Assembly (NCBI GenBank): GCA_964628215.1
Contig: CAZVNF010000007.1
Span: 1 to 47,174 of the forward strand
From: CAIVAT01 sp964628215
Lineage (GTDB): Bacteria > Bacteroidota > Bacteroidia > Bacteroidales > FEN-979
DNA length: 47,174 nt
Direction: 5' to 3'
Positions 8,219 to 17,755 of the stretch are shown in pieces. The translations under genes and the position numbers were made by a program. Under the pieces are notes generated by a model, which saw only the letters and a list, made by a program, of their open reading frames with translations, ran no database searches and was not told the DNA's origin. Numbering within the stretch: the stretch's first letter is position 1; every line of letters begins with the position of its first letter.

Positions 8219-11200
8219 CATTTATTCCTCCTGAACTTCACCCGCTCAAAATACTCAATCGTTTTTCGCAGGGTATCGTGAAGCAGCGTTAAGTAAAGTA
8301 CAAACGACATCAACCAGATGATGAAGAAATTGAACCAGAAAGTATCTATTTTCCATGAACCGATAATTTTTACCGGAGCATAAAAATGAGCCCGGCCATC
8401 ATGTGAAACAGGTTCCATAAAAATGGGATCCTTCTTTTGGATCAGCTTGCCGTTTCCTTCAATTATCTTATTCTCTGCACCTTTGTTCATAATCAGGTCG
8501 GCAAGGTTTTCATTATAACTGGCCTGTTTAAACTGGTAAACTCCCTCATCGCCCAGCCTGGCTCTTAGTTTTTCATATGTTTTGTCGCGCCGGGTCGAAA
8601 CTGCATCCAATCGGGATGAAAAATGCCGGCTGAGAGAGTCGAGGAAGGCTTTGGTAAACTGAACCACCGTATCACTCAACTGACTTTCCGTCAACCTGTG
8701 AATATATGAAAACGAGGAAAAACCAGCTTCTTTCTGTAACACGGGGATTTCATGCTTCAGGATAACCAGATAATTGCTGGTTTTCCCGGGATTTGTATGT
8801 TTAAATAAATTGCGCTGGCATTCGTCGAGCTCCGATTTCAGGGTTGGAATTACATAAGCGGTGATATAGGAATACCTCGACATTTCCTTATCATACGGGT
8901 AAAAAATCTTTTCATACTTGTTGTTGCTGAATTGTTCCACGGCCAGGGCTTCAAACGTCCATCGGGAAGTCATAAGATTGCCTACCAGCGGCACATTCTC
9001 CCGTGATGCAATGGCCGGATTAAGATAATCGAATGGCACAATGGTTCCGCTTAACAGGAGCTGGGGAACAAGAATAAACGGGATCAGTATATAAATTGCC
9101 ACCACGGAGTTAAGACCGGCCGAAATATTCAGCCCCACAATGTTGGCAAAGCAGGCGGTGGCAAACAGGATCAGCCAGTAGCTGAGGGTCATCCCGTGGA
9201 TTCCGAGGATCAGGTTCCCTGCCAGCACATATAACAGGGATTGGATGGCCGAAAGACAAAAAAGCAGGATGATCTTGGAGTTGATATAACTAAAACGGCT
9301 CAGGTGCAGAAAGGCTTCACGCTTAAGGATTCTGCGGTCCCTGAAAATCTCTTCGGCACTGACCATCATCCCCAGGAACAGAGAAACGACTACACTCATG
9401 AAAAGATAGGGAACCAGGTTGCGGTTATCACTGAAAAGATACTGATCACCAAACTTATAACGTGTAAGGTACGCCAGCATGACCGCCAGGAAAGGTGCTT
9501 CGAGCAGGTTGATCAGGAGGTACTGCGTGTTGGTGATCTTGCATAAAAGATTACGGACGCTGAAAATCCTGAATTGCCTGAACCTTCCGGGGATCTCGAA
9601 AAAGCAACAGGGAAGCTCCATTTTCTTTGCCTCTGTTTTCAGCGCCGGCTGAATATTCTTCCGGAAATGGGCATACCACTCTTTAGGGGCAATTTTTCGT
9701 TGCCCTGTTATTTTCCCATATTCATCCACGGTTTTTGCTTCCGTGATCTGCAATATCTGTTCAGGATTAACATACCCGCAACTGAGACACTCACTTTGCT
9801 CCGGATTAACAAAATTGCTGATGGTTTTAAAATAGGTAAGCGCATCGATCGGATTTCCGTAGAATATCGGGTAGCCACCTTTATCCATGATCAGCAATTT
9901 GTCGAACAGCTTGAAAATATCTGAAGATGGCTGATGAATATTGACAATGACCAATTTCCCCTTCAGTGTTTGCTCTTTCAGCAACAGCATAACCATTTCC
10001 GAATCCATGGAAGAGAGCCCGGAGGTGGGTTCATCGGCAAAAAGGATCGAGGGTTCCCGAATCAGTTCAAGGGCGATGTTCAGCCGTTTGCGTTGTCCGC
10101 CACTGATGAATTTATTGAGCGGATCGCCAACTTTCAGATCCTTGCTGGCCTGGAGATCAATATCGGCAAGTGTTTTATTAACTGCCTTGTTTATCTGTTC
10201 CTCCCTGAACCCGTCAAAACAAAGTTTGGCATTGTAATAGAGATTCTGAAATACGGTAAGCTCTTCGATCAGCAGATCATCCTGCGGAACAAAACCAATA
10301 CTGCCTCTCAGTTTTTCAGCCTCATGGCGAATGTCTAATCCGTTGATAAGAATTTCACCACTCCCCAGTTCAATATTTCCATTCAGCACATTAAGCAGGG
10401 TTGACTTCCCTACGCCGCTGCCGCCCATCACGCCAATAAGTTCGCCCGATACTGCCTGGAAACTGAATGGCTGGATGCCGTTTATACTGTTTTTAAAATG
10501 GAATTCGATCTCCCTGGCAGAATAAACAATGTGCACATCCTCCCTGTTAAACAGGAATTGCGAAATCATATCAGAATAATATACAGGACTTATTTTCTGA
10601 CTTTTAAGAATGTATCCTTTATCAAACAGAAACGACCTGAAAGGAATGATTGTGTGACCGTTCAAAAAAAGCTCATCCGTTCCCAGGTACCGGCACAGAA
10701 ACGTATTTATGGTTGGAACGTGGAGGATAAGGATCCGTCCGGTGAGACGGTCGCGCTGTAAGAATTTGCAGGCCATGCCTGAATTCAAATCCTCAGCAGC
10801 GATGATGAGCAAGTTCCCTGAACGGAGGCACAAATCATCAGGATCGGTGGCAAATTTAAGAGTATCAGTAAATTCCGCCTCGCTAAGATTAAAGGATTTG
10901 CTGATGGTCTGAATATAGTTTTCCGACAGGGACTCCACTTCGGGATGATCGGCAAGCAAGGCTTTATACCCTTCATCCAGAAACTCGATGAATTTTATAA
11001 AAACCAGGATCTTATCCCGTTGATGGAGGCCCTTGTTCACCTTCTGGCAAATACCGGCAATCTGGTCACTGACATCCATCAACACCGCTTCTTCTTCTTC
11101 AGGCTGATGAAAAAAAAGCAGTTCATCGAAGAGTTTGAGGTATTCATTCAGCTCACTGGCATTCAGGTGCTGGCGAAGGTAAGATTCGAGGATCGTTCTG

Positions 11201-11283
11201 GAATTTCCTGAAACATCCTTTTTTACAGAAGCAGCGACGATGGCAAAAAGTTGAACCAGGGCCATCAGGATAGGTTCAGACAT
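8218..11283 (-). CDS. Large ABCG-like ABC transporter half with N- and C-terminal extra domains
   Basis: A 1021-residue single chain. Residues 1-270 are a soluble, mostly helical region that I cannot assign; the first 110 residues faintly resemble a TerB-type helical domain. The ATPase domain covers about 270-490: Walker A GGSGVGKST with Lys293, signature SGGQRKRL, and Walker B ILFADEPTSG with Asp417/Glu418. A CLSCGYVNPEQ segment follows. Several membrane helices lie at about 615-800 (ABC-2 type). A soluble loop of about 170 residues precedes a last membrane helix near the C-terminus (FNFFIIWLMSFVLYLTLL). The ATPase-then-membrane order matches the ABCG/White family, usually exporters that work as dimers. 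The substrate is unknown. Confidence 0.88.
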   Translation of the reverse strand: MSEPILMALVQLFAIVAASVKKDVSGNSRTILESYLRQHLNASELNEYLKLFDELLFFHQPEEEEAVLMDVSDQIAGICQKVNKGLHQRDKILVFIKFIEFLDEGYKALLADHPEVESLSENYIQTISKSFNLSEAEFTDTLKFATDPDDLCLRSGNLLIIAAEDLNSGMACKFLQRDRLTGRILILHVPTINTFLCRYLGTDELFLNGHTIIPFRSFLFDKGYILKSQKISPVYYSDMISQFLFNREDVHIVYSAREIEFHFKNSINGIQPFSFQAVSGELIGVMGGSGVGKSTLLNVLNGNIELGSGEILINGLDIRHEAEKLRGSIGFVPQDDLLIEELTVFQNLYYNAKLCFDGFREEQINKAVNKTLADIDLQASKDLKVGDPLNKFISGGQRKRLNIALELIREPSILFADEPTSGLSSMDSEMVMLLLKEQTLKGKLVIVNIHQPSSDIFKLFDKLLIMDKGGYPIFYGNPIDALTYFKTISNFVNPEQSECLSCGYVNPEQILQITEAKTVDEYGKITGQRKIAPKEWYAHFRKNIQPALKTEAKKMELPCCFFEIPGRFRQFRIFSVRNLLCKITNTQYLLINLLEAPFLAVMLAYLTRYKFGDQYLFSDNRNLVPYLFMSVVVSLFLGMMVSAEEIFRDRRILKREAFLHLSRFSYINSKIILLFCLSAIQSLLYVLAGNLILGIHGMTLSYWLILFATACFANIVGLNISAGLNSVVAIYILIPFILVPQLLLSGTIVPFDYLNPAIASRENVPLVGNLMTSRWTFEALAVEQFSNNKYEKIFYPYDKEMSRYSYITAYVIPTLKSELDECQRNLFKHTNPGKTSNYLVILKHEIPVLQKEAGFSSFSYIHRLTESQLSDTVVQFTKAFLDSLSRHFSSRLDAVSTRRDKTYEKLRARLGDEGVYQFKQASYNENLADLIMNKGAENKIIEGNGKLIQKKDPIFMEPVSHDGRAHFYAPVKIIGSWKIDTFWFNFFIIWLMSFVLYLTLLHDTLRKTIEYFERVKFRRNK

Positions 11284-11325
11284 ATTGGGACGGATTAAAC
11301 CATCTCAAAAATACAAATTTTACGG

Positions 11326-11356
11326 CATAAAAAAACCGCCCCATGCAAGAGGCGGT
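11326..11356 (-). terminator. Intrinsic terminator of the 11378-12229 lipoprotein gene
   Basis: On the minus strand ACCGCC (11356-11351) pairs with GGCGGT (11340-11335) around a 10-base loop, followed by a run of seven T. It begins 22 bases after the lipoprotein stop and separates that gene from the ABC transporter gene. Confidence 0.88.
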
Positions 11357-11377
11357 GTAATAAGTGTTAAAAGAGTT

Positions 11378-12229
11378 TTACTTTACAAATACATTGCGTA
11401 CACTTTCTGTGAGGTCGCATATCTCAGCAACTTTTTCCTGTGGTATTTTCTTACCTGATGCAATGTCATAATTGCCCCAGATTGGCTTTAATTTGGCGAT
11501 TTCATCCACAACCGGCTTCATACTTTCATCATCCTGGTATACCTGCATGATGGTAAGCAGTTTCATGTGATTGTCCATCTGGGCAGCAATTACGGCCATG
11601 ATTTTCGTATTGTCTTTTGCTACTTCACCAAGAGTGGCGGCGAGGTAAAGGCCTTCCGCGAATCCGCCGGCAGCGATGAGAACAGCAACCTGTGTACGGT
11701 TGTTGGAAGAGAGGAAATTACTGGTCTGGCTGAATATTTTATTGATCAGGCCGATCAGGGAATCTTTGTTGTTATTGAATTTTTTAACTCTTTCGAGCAA
11801 AGTCTGGTCATAAACTCCCGCAATGCCCAGTTCGTCAGCCAGTTTATTTGTGCAGGCGAGAAACTTATTTGTTTCATCGGTGCGGTTATAGGTTGCAGAG
11901 TAGCTGAGATCGGCACTGTACACACCCAGGTTGAGTGATTTACTCATTTCGGTGGAATATTTACCCACATTTGCAGGAGGATTGGTGATGTCGAAGATAA
12001 ATCCCGCTTTTGCTTTTTCGAGCATGGAAGTTACCTCGAAAGGGGTAGGAAATGAGTAAAGAAGGTTTTGTGATTCGGGGCTCAGGGTAATCTCCTTTTT
12101 AATGGTATCTGCAGCGGCTGCATTTGCATTTTGATCAGCGGTTGATGAACTGTTGCAACCGGAGAGGGCGATGACCAGGAAAAGTGCAACCATTGCAACG
12201 CCGGACTGGATTCTGGTAAGTGCTTTCAT
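11378..12229 (-). CDS. Lipoprotein of unknown function
   Basis: A 283-residue predicted lipoprotein. The signal peptide ends in the lipobox IALSGC, after which comes a Ser/Ala/Asn-rich linker (SSSTADQNANAAAADT) and a predominantly helical domain. No catalytic motif stands out. Conserved-looking segments include YSFPTPFEVTSMLEKA, LNLGVYSADLSYSATYNR and AAGGFAEGLYLA. It resembles lipoproteins that are widespread and unnamed in this phylum. The longer in-frame start (12316) would precede the signal peptide by 29 odd residues, so the ATG at 12229 is preferred. It has its own terminator and probably its own promoter. Confidence 0.85.
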   Translation of the reverse strand: MKALTRIQSGVAMVALFLVIALSGCNSSSTADQNANAAAADTIKKEITLSPESQNLLYSFPTPFEVTSMLEKAKAGFIFDITNPPANVGKYSTEMSKSLNLGVYSADLSYSATYNRTDETNKFLACTNKLADELGIAGVYDQTLLERVKKFNNNKDSLIGLINKIFSQTSNFLSSNNRTQVAVLIAAGGFAEGLYLAATLGEVAKDNTKIMAVIAAQMDNHMKLLTIMQVYQDDESMKPVVDEIAKLKPIWGNYDIASGKKIPQEKVAEICDLTESVRNVFVK

Positions 12230-12312
12230 AAAGTTGTTTGAAAATTTGTTATGCGAAATTAAGTGATTTTTTTCTAACCTTATAACTTTTTTTGAAATAA
12301 AGATTTTTGATG

Positions 12313-13260
12313 TCAATGCCTGATTAAAACTTTCAGTGAGTCCGGCCTGGATGCATATTCAAATCCGTCCAGAATGTTGTCAAATGAAACTATTTTTGTG
12401 ATCAGGGGCTGAGGGTTTACCAGCCCTTCACGAAGCAGCCTGACCGCAGGTTCAAAATTTCCGCACCTCGAGCCGATAATTTCAAACTCGTTGATCACGA
12501 CCTGGTTCATGTCAATTTTTTCCACATTGGCAACGGTGGTTTTCAGCACAAGTTTCCCCCCCGGATAAAGATGTGACAGAGCCAGATTGATCCCGGAGGG
12601 ATTTCCGGTACAGTCGATACAAACCTCTGCTTTTTCCTGATCCGCCAGTGTTGACACAAGTCTTGCATGGATGCCCAGGGAACGGGCCAGGGAAACTTTT
12701 GATTCACTGCGCGTATAAGCAGTATAATCGCACCCATTCAACCGGAGTACCTGCGCGATGAGCAGCCCCAGTTTTCCTGCTCCAAAAATAAAAACATTTT
12801 CGGAAGGCTTAAGATGAATTTGTTCAAAAATCTTCAGTGCAGCAGCCAGTGGTTCGGTAAACACTGCCGATTCCAACAATACGGATTCAGGCACTTCCAG
12901 CAAGTTTCTTTCAGGAAGTACAATAAAATCGGCAAACACTCCATTATGGTTTTGAATTCCAAGAACGGTACGTGACGGGCAATGAACCTCCCTCCCTGAT
13001 TGGCACAAATAGCAAGTTCCACATGCACAGTTGATTCCGCCAACTACATTTTTACCAAAAAACCTGCTTTCTTTGCTTACAACTTCACCCACAAACTCGT
13101 GTCCGGGGACGCCGGTGAAACCCATATAACCTTTTAAAATTTCAAGGTCGGTATTGCAGATCGCCGAATATATAATTTTTATCAGCACTTCATGATCCTT
13201 TGGCTGGGGTGTCGGGATCTTCCTCCATGAAAGTGATCCGTCGAAGAAAAGTGCGTTCAT
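12313..13260 (-). CDS. Zinc-dependent medium-chain alcohol dehydrogenase family protein
   Basis: A 315-residue oxidoreductase of the medium-chain dehydrogenase/reductase superfamily. The catalytic zinc site is indicated by Cys35 (SAICNTDLE) and His54/Glu55 (GVPGHEFVGEV). A structural zinc site is complete: Cys80, Cys83, Cys86 and Cys94 in the spacing C-x2-C-x2-C-x7-C. The Rossmann motif FGAGKLG indicates NAD(P) binding. The protein is about 30 residues shorter than typical members. The ATG at 13260 gives the usual N-terminus (MNALFFDG); the longer frame adds 11 hydrophobic residues of no known role. The substrate is unknown; polyol or threonine dehydrogenase relatives share this layout. Confidence 0.88.
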   Translation of the reverse strand: MNALFFDGSLSWRKIPTPQPKDHEVLIKIIYSAICNTDLEILKGYMGFTGVPGHEFVGEVVSKESRFFGKNVVGGINCACGTCYLCQSGREVHCPSRTVLGIQNHNGVFADFIVLPERNLLEVPESVLLESAVFTEPLAAALKIFEQIHLKPSENVFIFGAGKLGLLIAQVLRLNGCDYTAYTRSESKVSLARSLGIHARLVSTLADQEKAEVCIDCTGNPSGINLALSHLYPGGKLVLKTTVANVEKIDMNQVVINEFEIIGSRCGNFEPAVRLLREGLVNPQPLITKIVSFDNILDGFEYASRPDSLKVLIRH

Positions 13261-13337
13261 CAGATAATTTTTATTCAAAATTATAAAAATCAACTAACTT
13301 TACTTGGAATTTCTCAGATATTCGGGTCCCAGCCAAA

Positions 13338-14435
13338 ATGAATTGCAAACACCTATTCCTGACTCCATGCCGTGAATGGAAACCGGCCAGGTTCCTCGTC
13401 CTGGTTGCCATGCTGATTTCTTCGTGCGGGGACGGCAAACGCAGCGACATACACACGGGGCCAGCCTCTTCTTCAGAATCACACACATCATCGGGATTAC
13501 GCAAGGTACGACTCATGCCATACTGGGTCACCTCTGCACAATTTGCCGGTTATTACATCGGGATCGAAAAAGGAATATTCCAAAAACGCGGTATTGATCT
13601 TGAAATACTTCCGTTTGATCCTTTCAAATCGAACAAAGAAATTATTAAAAAGGGCGATGCCGATTTTGCCCTCCTTTGGCTGGTTAATGCCATTCAACTC
13701 CGGTCAGAAGGCATCAACCTGGTAAATATTGCACAGCTTTCATCAAGGTCGTCCCTGATGCTGCTGGCAAAAAAAAGCAGCGGAATCCGCACCCTGAATG
13801 ACCTGAATGGAAAAAAAGCAGCCATCTGGTCGGGGTTTGAGCTTCAGCCCAGGGCATTGTTTGCCAAATACAACCTCGATGTAGAAATGGTTTCAATCGG
13901 CAGCACCAACACCCTGTTCCTGGTCGATGGCGCAGAGGTGATCAATGCCAACTGGTTTGATGAATACCATGCCATTATCAACAACGGATATGACACCAAT
14001 GAACTTAAAACTTTCTTTTTTGCAGATTATGGGCTGAACTTCCCTGAAGACGGGCTTTATTGCCTTACGGAAAAAACCCGGTCCGACCCGGGACTATGTT
14101 ACGATTTTGTGGAAGCAACACTGGAAAGCTGGGAGTACGCGTTCAGCCACCCCGATGAAACTCTTGACCTCGTCATCCGCATAACCCGGAAAGAAAACCG
14201 TCCGGTTAACAGGTCGCACCAGCAATGGATGCTCAATTGTTACCACGATCTGTATATCCCACGGGGGCAGGATTCAATTAACACGTTACTGTTTAAAGAC
14301 GATTATAATAATGTAAACAGGATCATGCTGAACAGCAGTCTCATCGGCAGCATTATTCCGTATGACAGTTTTTACCTGCCTTTCAGCACGATGAAGAAAT
14401 TCAGTAAATCAGCAGTAAACACCGTTGGACCATGA
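13338..14435 (+). CDS. NMT1/THI5-like periplasmic binding lipoprotein
   Basis: A 365-residue solute-binding protein, first gene of a four-gene operon. The signal peptide has an unusually long n-region and a lipobox LISSC (Cys30). The mature part has the NMT1/THI5/SsuA-like type II binding fold: VTSAQFAGYYIGIEKGIFQKRGIDLEI, then GDADFALLW, LNDLNGKKAAIWSG, and VINANWFDEYHAI. Relatives bind thiamine precursors, sulfonates, nitrate or similar small molecules. No ABC permease or ATPase is encoded nearby. Its stop overlaps the histidine kinase start (ATGA at 14432-14435), so I infer that it presents a ligand to that kinase rather than to a transporter. Confidence 0.87.
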   Translation: MNCKHLFLTPCREWKPARFLVLVAMLISSCGDGKRSDIHTGPASSSESHTSSGLRKVRLMPYWVTSAQFAGYYIGIEKGIFQKRGIDLEILPFDPFKSNKEIIKKGDADFALLWLVNAIQLRSEGINLVNIAQLSSRSSLMLLAKKSSGIRTLNDLNGKKAAIWSGFELQPRALFAKYNLDVEMVSIGSTNTLFLVDGAEVINANWFDEYHAIINNGYDTNELKTFFFADYGLNFPEDGLYCLTEKTRSDPGLCYDFVEATLESWEYAFSHPDETLDLVIRITRKENRPVNRSHQQWMLNCYHDLYIPRGQDSINTLLFKDDYNNVNRIMLNSSLIGSIIPYDSFYLPFSTMKKFSKSAVNTVGP

Positions 14436-16552
14436 TAGCGAAAAGTTTCCTCCGGCGCGGACTGGCATTCAAACTGATCATCTCCATCATGATCACCCTG
14501 GGAATAATTTTCCTGCTACTCTTCTATTATAATTTAAAAATTACCCGCAAGATCGTTGTTAAAAACCTGGAAACCAATGCGGAAAATTTAACGGGTGCCA
14601 CGGTAGCCCGTATTGAAAAAGTACTGAGCGGCATCCAGGAGATCCCGGACAACTTTGCATCTATTGTTGAAAGTCATATTGATTCAGAAAAAGATTTGCG
14701 GGATTTTGTCGCCCTGATGGTAAAGGGGAATAATGAAATACTGGGGGCATGCATAGCCTTCGAACCTTATTCACGCAACCCGAAGGAAAAATACTGTGCT
14801 CATTATTACTACAGGACAACCGACTCCATTTTATATAAACAGCTGGGTAACGACCAATATGATTATTTCACCCTCGACTGGTACCAAATCCCCAGGGAAC
14901 TGGGGATCGCATTGTGGAGTGAGCCCTATTTTGATGTGGGCGGAGTAGATCAATTGGTATCAACTTACTCCGTTCCATTGTATGACAGGAGGAACGGACA
15001 GAAAAAATTCATCGGCATCCTTACCATCGACCTTTCACTTGACTGGTTTCAAAAACAGGTCAACAGAATTAAAGTTTATGAAACAGGTTTCGGATTCCTT
15101 ATTTCCAAGAATGGGGTTATCGTAAGTCATCCTGTTAAGGATTTCATCATGAACGAGACCATTTTCAGCATCGCTGATGAGCGTGCTTCGCCTGAACTTA
15201 GGGAGATCGGTAAAAAAATGATCCGCGGAGAAGCAGGCTTCGGAGAAATCATTTATAAAAATGCCAGGAACGGAAAACCAAGCTGGCTGGCCTATGCCCC
15301 GGTAACACTCAATGGATGGTCAGTCGGGGTAGTTTTCCCTGTGGACGAATTTATGGCGGATGCGACCCAACTCAGCAGGACCATCGGAATGCTTGCTGCC
15401 GGCAGTTTTTTGATTTTACTTATCCTTCTGATCACCATCGCGCGCTCTATCACAAAACCCCTGCGGCAGTTAACCCTCGCTGCTGAAAAATTCGCCCAGG
15501 GAGATTTCGAAGTAAAACTGCCCAGGATCCAATCAAAAGATGAAATAGGCCGGCTGAATCTTGCATTTATATCCATGCAGAAACAACTGGCTCAAACTAT
15601 CCGCGATCTGCGGGAAGCTTCGCAGCAATTGCAGGATTCGAATGAAAAACTGGAAGAATACAACCGTACACTTGAACAAAAAGTAGATGAACGGACCAAT
15701 GAATTAAAGCTAAAACATGCGGAACTGGAAACTGCCTTCGGAAAACTGAAGGCCGCCCAGGCCCAGCTGGTTCAATCGGAGAAAATGGCCTCTCTTGGCC
15801 AGCTTACGGCAGGGATTGCCCATGAAATTAAAAACCCGCTTAATTTTGTCAACAACTTCTCCGAACTCTCCGTTGAACTCACCCAGGAAATGCTGGAAGA
15901 GCTAAACAAACTTTCGGGTTCGCTGGAATCGAAAGATATGGAATACCTTACCGGGATCATTAAAGATCTCCAGGGGAATGTTAAAAAAATAAATGATCAC
16001 GGGAAACGGGCCGACAGTATCATCCGGGGCATGTTACTGCATTCAAGGGGCAAGTCAGGAGAACGGCTGCCTACCGACCTGAATGCCATGCTTGCTGAAT
16101 ATGTCAACCTTGGGTATCATGGTATGCGTGCAACTGACAACACTTTCAATATAAAACTTGAAAGTGAGTATGATCCTGAACTTGGCCCCGTAACCGTTAT
16201 TCCCCAGGATATCAGCCGCGTATTTCTGAACATGATCAACAATGCCTTTTATTCCACGGCACAGAAAAAGAAGGAGTTGGCGGAAGCCTATTTCCCGGTG
16301 CTGAAAGTAAGTACGAAAAGCCTGAATGATACCGTTGAAATTAAGATCCGTGACAACGGGAAAGGAATGCCGGCTGCCGTTGCCGAAAAAGTGTTCAACC
16401 CCTTCTTTACAACGAAACCTGCTGGTTCAGGAACCGGTCTTGGCCTTTCCATCAGTTTCGATATCATAGTACAGCAACACCAGGGACAGATTTCGGTGAA
16501 CAGCCTTGAGGGGGAATACGCAGAATTTATCATTACGCTTCCAAAAAAATAA
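14432..16552 (+). CDS. Membrane histidine kinase with periplasmic dCache sensor
   Basis: A 706-residue kinase. An N-terminal membrane helix (about 12-32) is followed by a periplasmic double-Cache domain (about 35-300, with LGIALWSEPYFDVGGVDQ and IGILTIDLSL). A second helix (about 318-345) precedes a HAMP linker (ARSITKPLRQLTLAAEKFAQGDF) and a long coiled coil (about 385-450). The HisKA motif has His464 in GIAHEIKNPLNFVNNF, and the HATPase domain has DNGKGMP and GTGLGLSISFDI. Cache domains bind small ligands directly. The flanking binding proteins suggest additional or alternative ligand inputs. The gene is joined to the next one by a TAATG stop-start overlap at 16550-16554. Confidence 0.94.
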   Translation: MIAKSFLRRGLAFKLIISIMITLGIIFLLLFYYNLKITRKIVVKNLETNAENLTGATVARIEKVLSGIQEIPDNFASIVESHIDSEKDLRDFVALMVKGNNEILGACIAFEPYSRNPKEKYCAHYYYRTTDSILYKQLGNDQYDYFTLDWYQIPRELGIALWSEPYFDVGGVDQLVSTYSVPLYDRRNGQKKFIGILTIDLSLDWFQKQVNRIKVYETGFGFLISKNGVIVSHPVKDFIMNETIFSIADERASPELREIGKKMIRGEAGFGEIIYKNARNGKPSWLAYAPVTLNGWSVGVVFPVDEFMADATQLSRTIGMLAAGSFLILLILLITIARSITKPLRQLTLAAEKFAQGDFEVKLPRIQSKDEIGRLNLAFISMQKQLAQTIRDLREASQQLQDSNEKLEEYNRTLEQKVDERTNELKLKHAELETAFGKLKAAQAQLVQSEKMASLGQLTAGIAHEIKNPLNFVNNFSELSVELTQEMLEELNKLSGSLESKDMEYLTGIIKDLQGNVKKINDHGKRADSIIRGMLLHSRGKSGERLPTDLNAMLAEYVNLGYHGMRATDNTFNIKLESEYDPELGPVTVIPQDISRVFLNMINNAFYSTAQKKKELAEAYFPVLKVSTKSLNDTVEIKIRDNGKGMPAAVAEKVFNPFFTTKPAGSGTGLGLSISFDIIVQQHQGQISVNSLEGEYAEFIITLPKK

Positions 16553-17742
16553 TGCAAATGACTGAACCTGTTTTCAAAAACGTAAAGATACTGGTCGTGG
16601 ATGATGAAATAGACCTTGAGCCTCTGATCCGGCAGAAGTTTCGTCGCCAGGTGCGAGATGGCATTTATGAATTTGTTTTTGCACACAACGGCCTCGAAGC
16701 GCTTACAAAGCTGATTGAATTTCCTGAAATCGGAATCATCCTCTCCGACATTAATATGCCGGAAATGGATGGACTTACCTTATTGTTGAAGCTGAAAGAG
16801 CTAAAAAATCCGGGACTGAAAACCGTGATCGTTTCTGCCTACGGTGACATGGAAAACATCCGTACGGCCATGAACCGCGGGGCTTTTGATTTTCTTACCA
16901 AACCCATCAGTTTCGACGACCTGGAGATCACCATCAACAAAACATTGGAAGAGATCACTCAAGTCCGCAACTCCATGGCCGAACATGACCAGCTGATCTC
17001 CATTCAGCATGACCTGCAAACCGCCAATGAGATCCAGCAGGCAATTTTGCCAAAGACTTTTCCACCTTTCCCTTCCCGCACCGATTTCGACATCTATGCT
17101 GCCATGGTAGCTGCCAGAGAGGTTGGCGGCGATTTTTTCGATTTTTTCCTGGTTGACAACGACCGTCTTGGCTTTGTGATCGGCGATGTATCCGGAAAAG
17201 GTGTCCCTGCTGCCATTTTCATGGCAGTAAGCAGAACGCTGATCAGGGCAACCGGACTCAAGGCCATCCCTGCAGCAGAATGTATGAACTATGTAAACAG
17301 CCTGCTGTGTAACGAGAGTGTTTCATGCATGTTTGTCACGGTTTTTTATGGAATCCTGAATACCCGGACAGGCGAACTTGAATATGTCAATGCCGGGCAT
17401 AATCCTCCTTACCTTATTGGCCGGGAAGGGTTGAAAAAATTAGAATTGACCGGAGGCATGATCCTCGGTTATATGGATAATTTTCAGTACCTTTCCAAAA
17501 AAATAACCCTTGAACCCGGCGACCGCCTGTTTCTTTTTACCGATGGGGTAACAGAAGCATTCAACAAAGCAGATGCGGCATTCGGAGATAAACGCCTGGA
17601 ATTGTTTCTGCAACAGCATCCGGGCCATTCTAACGAACAATTGGTGAAGGATGTTTTTAAGGAAGTCAATGAACATTCGGCAGGCATACCACAATCCGAT
17701 GATATTACACTGCTCTCCATCTGTTTCACCGGCAGGGTATAA
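16552..17742 (+). CDS. Response regulator with PP2C-type (SpoIIE/RsbU) phosphatase output
   Basis: A 396-residue regulator. The receiver domain (about 10-130) has the acidic pair in ILVVDDEID, phospho-acceptor Asp66 in LSDINMPEMDG and Lys in FLTKPI. After a short coiled coil, a SpoIIE-type PP2C phosphatase domain (about 170-395) carries the metal-binding motifs AREVGGDFFD, GDVSGKGVPAA, DGVTEAFN and DDITLL. In this family the phosphatase dephosphorylates an anti-sigma-factor antagonist or a related STAS protein, so the pathway output is partner switching rather than direct DNA binding. No STAS or anti-sigma partner is encoded in the operon. Confidence 0.94.
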   Translation: MQMTEPVFKNVKILVVDDEIDLEPLIRQKFRRQVRDGIYEFVFAHNGLEALTKLIEFPEIGIILSDINMPEMDGLTLLLKLKELKNPGLKTVIVSAYGDMENIRTAMNRGAFDFLTKPISFDDLEITINKTLEEITQVRNSMAEHDQLISIQHDLQTANEIQQAILPKTFPPFPSRTDFDIYAAMVAAREVGGDFFDFFLVDNDRLGFVIGDVSGKGVPAAIFMAVSRTLIRATGLKAIPAAECMNYVNSLLCNESVSCMFVTVFYGILNTRTGELEYVNAGHNPPYLIGREGLKKLELTGGMILGYMDNFQYLSKKITLEPGDRLFLFTDGVTEAFNKADAAFGDKRLELFLQQHPGHSNEQLVKDVFKEVNEHSAGIPQSDDITLLSICFTGRV

Positions 17743-17755
17743 AAAACAGGATCAA

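Noticed and set aside
9934..10338. Long plus-strand frames inside the ABC transporter gene
   Set aside because: They are antisense to the ATPase motifs and translate to nothing recognisable.
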